Source: Mongoliibacter ruber
GTDB lineage: Bacteria > Bacteroidota > Bacteroidia > Cytophagales > Cyclobacteriaceae
Assembly (NCBI RefSeq): GCF_003003005.1
Contig: NZ_PVTR01000009.1
Coordinates: forward strand, 1 to 47,530
Direction: 5' to 3'
Length of the DNA: 47,530 nt
The translations under genes were made by a program, and so were the position numbers. Numbering within the stretch: the stretch's first letter is position 1; each line of letters starts with the position of its first letter. A model generated the notes under the pieces. That model did no database searches and was not told the origin of the DNA. It was given only the letters and a program-made list of their open reading frames with translations. Positions 42,362-47,530 of this stretch are shown here, piece after piece.

Positions 42362-43039
42362 TTAAACTCCACCGTAAAGCTTAAATGTCATATTCCTCAA
42401 AGCAGGATTATTGACAGCATAATGCATGGCTTCAGCGATTTCTGCCGGCGATACCCATTGAGGAAAATCCGCATCGGGCATAGACGCTCTGTTTTCAGGA
42501 GTATCTATCACACTAGGCACAAATACATGTGATCTTACATTGGTATCCTTAGCTTCTTCAGCCACGTAATCTGCCAGCTCTATTACCATTCTTTTACTCA
42601 AAGCATATGCCACAACACCTTTGCCATCTGAAGGCTGAAGTGCCGGACGGGCCCCTACAAACAGAAAACATCCAGAATCTGCCTTTTTGAGCAAAGGAAG
42701 AAAGCTTTTTACCATATTATAGGTAGAATAAAAATTTAGTGTAACCATTTTATGGATCTGATCAAGGCCGGTTTCCTCAATTGTACCCATGGCAAAACCG
42801 CCCACTAATAGTCCGATAGCGTCCACTTCTCCGTATTGTAACTGGTATTCCTTGGCGAATTCGACAACTGATTTTTCATCGGTCACATCTACTTCGTAGA
42901 CATCATCAGCCTCTTCCACTTCCTCACCCGAATCCGGTAAAACCGTGGCTATCACCCTATACCCTTCACGTTTAAATTTTTCAACTACAGCTTGCCCTAA
43001 ATTTCCAGCTGCACCTGTTATAATTATATTTCTTTCCAT
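42362..43039 (-). CDS. Short-chain dehydrogenase/reductase (SDR)
   Basis: 225 residues. NAD(P) motif IITGAAGNLGQAVVEKF (residues 5-21; TGxxxxxG) and catalytic YxxxK in VAYALSKRMV, with a preceding Ser not obvious in the usual place. The fold end DTPENRASMPDADFPQWVSPAEIAEAM is typical of SDRs. Substrate unknown. Divergent from the MscS-like gene over a 49-base gap and first of a three-gene operon. Confidence 0.92.
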   Translation of the reverse strand: MERNIIITGAAGNLGQAVVEKFKREGYRVIATVLPDSGEEVEEADDVYEVDVTDEKSVVEFAKEYQLQYGEVDAIGLLVGGFAMGTIEETGLDQIHKMVTLNFYSTYNMVKSFLPLLKKADSGCFLFVGARPALQPSDGKGVVAYALSKRMVIELADYVAEEAKDTNVRSHVFVPSVIDTPENRASMPDADFPQWVSPAEIAEAMHYAVNNPALRNMTFKLYGGV

Positions 43040-43088
43040 ATTTACATTTGTTTAGTTTTAAGTGCTTTTATAATGTTTTTAATCATCC

Positions 43089-43967
43089 ATGTCACACACA
43101 AAATCTGTATTCAGGATCTCAGAAAATCGCAAATTGCGAATATTTGTCCTTAAGTTATTCTTATATATCGTCTTATTTTTTTTGAGTAAAACTTCAATCC
43201 CATTCAACCAATGGGCATCAGGGATATCAGGACTGCAAAGTATAATCGGAGCTCTGCTCTTTTTATTGGGTGGAAACATCCTAATTTCCCTCGCCCGAAT
43301 GCTTACCGCAAGGTTCTATCTTCGAAAACAATCTGACGAAAACCTTCATGGCAACTTTCTTCTTGGTATTACATGGATTTCCAATATACTAAATTCAATT
43401 GTATTCATCTCAGCACTCATCATGGCCTTTGGTTTCCGACCTTTTGAGTTTTTGACCAGTTTGACCATAGTAGCTGCAGCTATTGCAATCATTTCCAAAG
43501 AATATATCACAAATACCGTCAATGGACTAATAATCATGTTTACCGATCAATTTTCTTTGGGAGATATGATTAAAATCAATGAGCAAAAAGGAATCATCAA
43601 AGATATCACTCTCCTCAACACTGTGCTCAAAAGAGATGATGGACTTACCATGATGATCCCAAACAACCTGATGCTCAGCACTCATGTGATCAACTACCGG
43701 TTTACTGATAGAAAGGATGTAGAATTTATTTTTGAAATACCTGTAGAAACTCAAATGAGTCTTAAAGAAATAAGAGACAAAATCGAGCCTAAACTTTCGA
43801 ACCGGTTACAGTCGAAAGAAATATCAAAGTTTATCGTAGGTTTGAGCGGTATCTACAAAGAGAAAATCGCTTTTAAAATAATTATTGGGATAGACCCGGA
43901 AAAAGAGCCGGAAATCAGAGAAGAGTTTGACGAAATTCTATTGGAAATATTATATGAAAAAAAGTAA
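43089..43967 (+). CDS. Mechanosensitive channel, MscS-like
   Basis: 292 residues. Four membrane helices at about 18-35, 48-70, 90-115 and 122-148; the pore helix region FLTSLTIVAAAIAIISKEYITNTVNGLIIMFTDQFSLGDMIKI and LLNTVLKRDDGLTMMIPNNLMLSTHVINYR are the standard MscS TM3-beta domain. Opens under membrane tension to release solutes. It overlaps the alkyltransferase-like gene by 14 bases. Cytoplasmic membrane. Confidence 0.92.
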   Translation: MSHTKSVFRISENRKLRIFVLKLFLYIVLFFLSKTSIPFNQWASGISGLQSIIGALLFLLGGNILISLARMLTARFYLRKQSDENLHGNFLLGITWISNILNSIVFISALIMAFGFRPFEFLTSLTIVAAAIAIISKEYITNTVNGLIIMFTDQFSLGDMIKINEQKGIIKDITLLNTVLKRDDGLTMMIPNNLMLSTHVINYRFTDRKDVEFIFEIPVETQMSLKEIRDKIEPKLSNRLQSKEISKFIVGLSGIYKEKIAFKIIIGIDPEKEPEIREEFDEILLEILYEKK

Positions 43968-44295
43968 GGAGAATCATTTTGACCTGATCTACCAAGTGGT
44001 CCAACTCATTCCAAAAGGAAAAGTAACATCCTATGGGGCAATAGCAAATTACCTCGGGCTCAAAAGTGGTGCTCGAATGGTAGGGTATGCCATGAATGCT
44101 TCACATACCCAACCTGATATACCCGCCCATAGAGTAGTCAATAGGAATGGGGTTTTGACTGGCAAGCATCATTTTAGCAACCCAGGGGAAATGCAGGAAA
44201 AGCTAGAAGCAGAAGGTCTCATTATTGAACAGGATCAAATAAAGAACTTCCCCAATTTTTTCTGGGATCCAAATGACCTAAAATTAGATCAATAA
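43954..44295 (+). CDS. Alkyltransferase-like protein (MGMT family, active-site Cys replaced)
   Basis: 113 residues from the ATG at 43954 (an in-frame start at 43927 is deeper in the previous gene). Helix-turn-helix DNA-binding fold of MGMT: LIPKGKVTSYGAIANYLGL, GARMVGYAMNAS, then PAHRVVNRNG where MGMT has PCHRV. Cys to Ala58, so it cannot remove alkyl groups; such ATL proteins bind O6-alkylguanine and recruit nucleotide excision repair. Translational coupling to the MscS-like gene is probably incidental. Confidence 0.88.
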   Translation: MKKSKENHFDLIYQVVQLIPKGKVTSYGAIANYLGLKSGARMVGYAMNASHTQPDIPAHRVVNRNGVLTGKHHFSNPGEMQEKLEAEGLIIEQDQIKNFPNFFWDPNDLKLDQ

Positions 44296-44319
44296 CCACC
44301 TTTTATTGGTATTTTTTTG
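44295..44319 (+). terminator. Weak terminator after the alkyltransferase-like gene
   Basis: ACCA...TGGT short stem followed by a run of seven T (44312-44318). The stem is short, so confidence is low. Confidence 0.35.
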
Positions 44320-44406
44320 CCAAAATCAATCTTTTTTAACTTTTTATTAGCGTAATGGGTCAAATGTGTATGCTTTTTGCAAAGTATTTTTTAAACAGTA
44401 ACAGAT

Positions 44407-44790
44407 ATGGAAACAGCCCTAAAAAGTCACATCGCAGAAAACCTTAGAAAACACAGAGTACTACGAGGTTATACTCAGGAATATATAGCCGAATATTTGG
44501 GAAAGAAGGACTACACTGCCTATTCCCGATATGAGCAGGGTCGATCAAATTTAAAAATGGAAGATGCCATCAAGCTGGCTGAACTTTATGAAGTGGACGT
44601 TCAGGAATTGATTTCCATAGCTCCTTCTGTCAACCATTCTTATGATTTTTCTAAAAAGACCAACGGACACAGCCCCCAAAATGGACAGATATCTGTATTG
44701 GTAGACCTTGATGGATCATCTAGTAATCTGGAAAGCAACATCCTAAGGCTAAAAAAAATCAATGAGCTCATTGCAAGGCAAGAGCTCTAA
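44407..44790 (+). CDS. XRE-family helix-turn-helix transcriptional regulator
   Basis: 127 residues. Cro/C1-type HTH in residues 5-65: SHIAENLRKHRVLRGYTQEYIAEYLGKKDYTAYSRYEQGRS and MEDAIKLAELYEVDVQELI. The C-terminal part (about 75-127) is polar with a short helix (ILRLKKINELIARQEL). Targets unknown. Its stop codon overlaps the stop of the convergent symporter gene. Confidence 0.88.
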   Translation: METALKSHIAENLRKHRVLRGYTQEYIAEYLGKKDYTAYSRYEQGRSNLKMEDAIKLAELYEVDVQELISIAPSVNHSYDFSKKTNGHSPQNGQISVLVDLDGSSSNLESNILRLKKINELIARQEL

Positions 44791-46235
44791 TTATTTTTTA
44801 CCCTAAGTAAATAAAGACCGGTAAACATCAGTAGGCCGTTAAGTATCAGCACTTCGAAGCCGAACTTATATCCCCATAAGAGTTTTTCTGAGTTTTGGCT
44901 AATAATAAATGCCAAGGTGGGAGCGGCTATTGCGACATAAGGCACCAACTTGTCTTTTACTTTCCAGTTGGTAAATAAGCCGAAGGAGTACAAGCCTAGC
45001 AATGGCCCATAGGTATAACCTGCAATAATGAATACTGCATTGATGACAGATTGATCATTGATCCAACGAAAAGCAAGTATCACAAAAAACATCAAGGCCG
45101 TGAAAGCCAAGTGAACGCGTTTTCTGACTTTGACTTGGTTCTGTTTTTCGTATTTTTTCTCAATTTCTAAGAAATCATAGCAAAACGAAGTAGTCAAGGC
45201 AGTTAAGGTTGAATCCGCACTTGAATAGGCGGCTGCCGTAATACCAAGGACAAAGACTATCCCTGCAAATGCCGTAAACTCTTGAGTGGCAAGCATAGGA
45301 TATAAATCATCCGTTCTTAGTGGGATCTGAATGCCTTTTGCTTCAGAATAAAGATAAAGAAGAACGCCTAGGCATAAGAATAGAAGGTTGACGAAAACCA
45401 AAATTATGGTGAACCAAAACATATTCTTCTGAGCATCACCAATATTTCTGCAGGTAAGGTTTTTCTGCATCATGTCCTGATCTAGGCCTGTCATGACTAT
45501 GGTAATAAATGCACCAGAAGCGAATTGCTTGAAGAAATTGGTTCCTGATTGCCAATCCCAATTAAATATTTCGGACCTGGAGTCTGCTGATATTGTTCCT
45601 ACAAAGTCAGAAATCCCCAAAATACCCAAGTCCTTGGCAACCAAATATATACTAACCCCTACAGCAAGCAACATAAAAAATGTCTGAAGAGTGTCTGTCC
45701 ACACCACCGTCTTGATTCCACCACGGTGAGTGTATATCCATATCAAGGAAACTGTAATCAGAACAGATACCCAAAAAGGAATTCCCCATTGGTCAAAAAG
45801 TATCAATTGAAGCACTCCAGCCACCAAAAAAACCCTGATGGAAGAACCCAAAGTTCTTGAAAGAATAAAGAAAAAAGCACCGGTTTTATATGACCAAAAG
45901 CCAAACCTGTCTTCCAGGTAAGCGTAAATAGACACAAGGTTGAGTCGGTAATATAGCGGAAGTAACACCTTGGCTATAACCAGGTAACCCACTGAATACC
46001 CCAACACCACTTGGAAATAATGGAAACTTGTATTGCCCACTTCGCCAGGTACAGAGATAAAGGTTACTCCTGACAAGGAGGCGCCAATCATCCCGAACGC
46101 TACCAAAAACCACGGCGATTGTCTATCCCCCGTGAAAAACGTGTCTTTTGAAACATTTCTTGAAGTAAACCAAGAAATCAAAAACAGGAGGACAAAATAT
46201 GATGTTATTACGATTAAAACTAAATTTGAATTCAT
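44787..46235 (-). CDS. Sodium/solute symporter (SSS family)
   Basis: 482 residues, about 13 membrane helices. SSS motifs: WFLVAFGMIGASLSGVTFISVPGEV (helix 2-3 region), YRLNLVSIYAYLEDRFG, GIKTVVWTDTLQTFFML and FVLGITAAAYSSADSTLTALTTSFCYDFLE (sodium site). Uses the Na+ gradient to import a solute such as a sugar, proline or carboxylate; the substrate cannot be read. Divergent from clpS (53-base gap), convergent with the XRE regulator. Confidence 0.93.
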   Translation of the reverse strand: MNSNLVLIVITSYFVLLFLISWFTSRNVSKDTFFTGDRQSPWFLVAFGMIGASLSGVTFISVPGEVGNTSFHYFQVVLGYSVGYLVIAKVLLPLYYRLNLVSIYAYLEDRFGFWSYKTGAFFFILSRTLGSSIRVFLVAGVLQLILFDQWGIPFWVSVLITVSLIWIYTHRGGIKTVVWTDTLQTFFMLLAVGVSIYLVAKDLGILGISDFVGTISADSRSEIFNWDWQSGTNFFKQFASGAFITIVMTGLDQDMMQKNLTCRNIGDAQKNMFWFTIILVFVNLLFLCLGVLLYLYSEAKGIQIPLRTDDLYPMLATQEFTAFAGIVFVLGITAAAYSSADSTLTALTTSFCYDFLEIEKKYEKQNQVKVRKRVHLAFTALMFFVILAFRWINDQSVINAVFIIAGYTYGPLLGLYSFGLFTNWKVKDKLVPYVAIAAPTLAFIISQNSEKLLWGYKFGFEVLILNGLLMFTGLYLLRVKNN

Positions 46236-46252
46236 AAGGGATTAGGAGACAA

Positions 46253-46284
46253 TTGCGCTAAATTGTTTATAATAATTAAATTTG
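46253..46284 (+). promoter_or_regulatory. Promoter of clpS, very close to the start codon
   Basis: TTG (46253-46255), 21 bp, then TAAATTTG (46277-46284). The clpS ATG begins only 5 bases after the element, so the message is predicted to have little or no 5' leader. Confidence 0.6.
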
Positions 46285-46288
46285 CAAA

Positions 46289-46582
46289 ATGAATTACCAT
46301 ACACAAGCTTATCCACAGTTGGAAGAAGTAGAAGTTTTACTAGAGGAAGAGATAGACACAGACGAGTGTGAACTAGTCGTCTTCAATGATGATGTAAATA
46401 CTTTTGAGCACGTAACTAAAATCCTTATCAAGGTCTGCCAACACTCTGTAGAACAGGCAGAACAGTGCACGCTTATCGTCCATTATAAGGGCAAATGCAC
46501 AGTAAAAAAAGGAAGCAGAAATAAGCTCAAACCAATGTGCGAGGCTATTCTTGATGCAGGAATACAAGCCGCAATCGTCTAA
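46289..46582 (+). CDS. clpS: ATP-dependent Clp protease adaptor ClpS
   Basis: 97 residues. Core [23 protein letters not shown] with N33, D34 and D35 and, later, VHYKGKC with H65, matching the N-end-rule binding pocket residues N34, D35, D36 and H66 of the enterobacterial protein. The acidic N-terminal tail (residues 11-28) reaches to the Clp ATPase. It delivers N-degron proteins to ClpA or ClpC. Followed 12 bases later by recR. Confidence 0.95.
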   Translation: MNYHTQAYPQLEEVEVLLEEEIDTDECELVVFNDDVNTFEHVTKILIKVCQHSVEQAEQCTLIVHYKGKCTVKKGSRNKLKPMCEAILDAGIQAAIV

Positions 46583-46593
46583 AAAGTTTCTCT

Positions 46594-47214
46594 GTGAACT
46601 TCCCTTCAAAATTAATCGAAGATGCTGTCAATGAAATGAGTCGTCTTCCCGGAATCGGGAAAAAGACAGCTTTGAGACTGGTATTGCACCTACTCAAGCA
46701 AAAAGAATCGGTGACAGAAGAATTGAGCCATGCCCTATTGGCTTTGAGAAAAGAAATCAAGTATTGCCAAAAATGCCACAACATTTCAGACACTGATGTA
46801 TGTAGCATATGCAGGGGAGTGAGAAGAGACCGCTCGATCATTTGCGTGGTGGAAGATATTCCAGACGTTCTGGCCATTGAAAACACCTCTCAATATCAGG
46901 GACTTTATCATGTATTAGGGGGTGTGATTTCCCCAATTCAGGGAATAGGTCCTGATGAACTGAAAATTGAGTCTTTGATGGAAAGGATAAGACTTGCAGA
47001 AACCGAAGATAAAGTCGAGGAAGTGATTTTAGCATTACCAGCGACAATGGAAGGAGACACTACATCATTTTATATTACCAGAAAACTCAAAGCGCTGAAT
47101 ATCAAGGTAAGTACAATAGCAAGAGGTATACCCATAGGTGGCGAACTTGAATATACCGACGAAGTTACACTAGGAAGGAGTATCCTGACAAGGGTAAATT
47201 ATTCCGCAGATTAA
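46594..47214 (+). CDS. recR: Recombination protein RecR
   Basis: 206 residues starting at [32 protein letters not shown] is the usual RecR start with a helix-hairpin-helix. Zinc finger at C58, C61, C70 and C73 ([16 protein letters not shown]), then a Toprim domain ([18 protein letters not shown], and [21 protein letters not shown]). RecR forms a ring with RecO to load RecA at gaps. The rest to [11 protein letters not shown] is the standard C-terminus. Confidence 0.96.
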   Translation: MNFPSKLIEDAVNEMSRLPGIGKKTALRLVLHLLKQKESVTEELSHALLALRKEIKYCQKCHNISDTDVCSICRGVRRDRSIICVVEDIPDVLAIENTSQYQGLYHVLGGVISPIQGIGPDELKIESLMERIRLAETEDKVEEVILALPATMEGDTTSFYITRKLKALNIKVSTIARGIPIGGELEYTDEVTLGRSILTRVNYSAD

Positions 47215-47224
47215 TAAAAAAGGT

Positions 47225-47254
47225 TTGTGCAAATAGAATCCCTTTCTATATTTG
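47225..47254 (+). promoter_or_regulatory. Promoter of the tRNA-like element and tRNA-Ala
   Basis: TTG (47225-47227), 19 bp, TATATTTG (47247-47254). Matches the spacing of the other RNA promoters. The transcript should start near 47260. Confidence 0.7.
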
Positions 47255-47275
47255 CAAACCCTAAGGGAGACTATT

Positions 47276-47350
47276 CCGATATTCATCGTAATGGCTAAAG
47301 CGTCCCGACGAAGGTCGGGAAGGTCATCGGTTCGAATCTCTTCAGAGGAT
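47276..47350 (+). other. tRNA-like chimeric element with anticodon arm replaced by a palindrome
   Basis: Aligned with the tRNA-Ala 115 bases downstream, TGGCTAAAGCG (47292-47302) matches 10 of 11 bases of the 3' D-arm, and AGGTCATCGGTTCGA (47321-47335) is identical over 15 bases of the variable/T-arm. In between, where the 17-base anticodon arm should be, lies the perfect 7-bp hairpin TCCCGACGAAGGTCGGGA (47303-47320). The flanks do not form an acceptor stem, so it is not a working tRNA. It is transcribed from the promoter at 47225-47254. A second copy begins at the right edge. Confidence 0.6.
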
Positions 47351-47389
47351 AGATTATTTTGGAGGTTCGCTCCAATCGACTTATAAATA

Positions 47390-47465
<76 letters not shown>

Positions 47466-47474
47466 CAATAAATC

Positions 47475-47505
47475 AAGACTTGCAGAAATGCAGGTCTTTT
47501 CTTTT
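47475..47505 (+). terminator. Terminator of tRNA-Ala
   Basis: AAGACTTGCA (47475-47484) and TGCAGGTCTT (47489-47498) form a stem with a GAAA tetraloop, followed by T-rich sequence. Confidence 0.85.
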
Positions 47506-47507
47506 AT

Positions 47508-47530
47508 CGGCTGGATAAAGCGTCCCGACG
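47508..47530 (+). repeat. Start of a second tRNA-like chimeric element, cut by the window end
   Basis: The 15 bases 47516-47530 (TAAAGCGTCCCGACG) are identical to 47296-47310. The bases before (GGCTGGA) again resemble a tRNA D-arm. It lies after the tRNA-Ala terminator, so it is not in the same transcript unit. Confidence 0.6.

Overview
The window looks like chromosomal DNA of an aerobic, free-living member of the Bacteroidota, most likely order Cytophagales (Cyclobacteriaceae-like). This is inferred from Bacteroidota-type promoters (TTG, about 19 bp, TAnnTTTG) in front of RNA and protein genes, a SusC/SusD pair, DUF4249 and META lipoproteins, a head-GIN protein, BlaI/M56 and YpdA (bacillithiol redox) genes, and low G+C. 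No phage, transposase, CRISPR array or integron was seen. Most of the window is core metabolism plus envelope lipoproteins.

Layout. 1-290 (minus): two tandem promoters firing out of the left edge into an untranslated leader, probably of an rRNA operon; then tRNA-Arg with its own promoter and terminator. 1139-1882: a small outer-membrane barrel protein. 2255-9822 (minus): susC-susD and a BNR/sortilin-like propeller protein, with a long hairpin between susD and the propeller gene. 10490-11094 (minus): rplU-rpmA. 11734-15154: nrdB-nrdA, a eukaryote-like class I ribonucleotide reductase. 15304-21534: dipeptidase, lipoprotein esterase, plant-like acyl-ACP desaturase, pirin and a DUF2520 dehydrogenase-like protein. 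21720-25693 (minus): cytochrome c maturation operon ccmC-ccmD-like-ccmE-ccmF. 26094-29026 (minus): YpdA, an NRDE protein and an Old Yellow Enzyme. 29125-32811 (minus): two DUF4249 lipoproteins and an IPT/kelch lipoprotein. 33062-35388: BlaI repressor and M56 antirepressor-like protease behind a promoter flanked by two matching operators. 35445-40390 (minus): thrA-thrB-thrC preceded by a leader-peptide gene. 40701-46235: META lipoprotein, NTF2-like, head-GIN, SDR, MscS-like channel, alkyltransferase-like protein, XRE regulator and Na+/solute symporter. 46289-47214: clpS and recR. 47225-47530: a promoter, a tRNA-like element whose anticodon arm is replaced by a perfect hairpin, a real tRNA-Ala, a terminator, and the start of a second copy of the tRNA-like element.

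Most notable observations: (1) the tRNA-like chimeric repeat around tRNA-Ala; (2) a 39-residue thr leader peptide ending in a Thr/Ile run, pointing to ribosome-mediated attenuation of thrABC; (3) paired TACGA-N6-TCGTA palindromes bracketing the blaI promoter; (4) a CcmE with CxxxY in place of HxxxY, in a ccm operon without ccmB or ccmH; (5) a long intercistronic hairpin after susD; (6) a clpS promoter so close to the start codon that a leaderless mRNA is likely. All functional statements come from reading sequence motifs and family knowledge; no searches were run.
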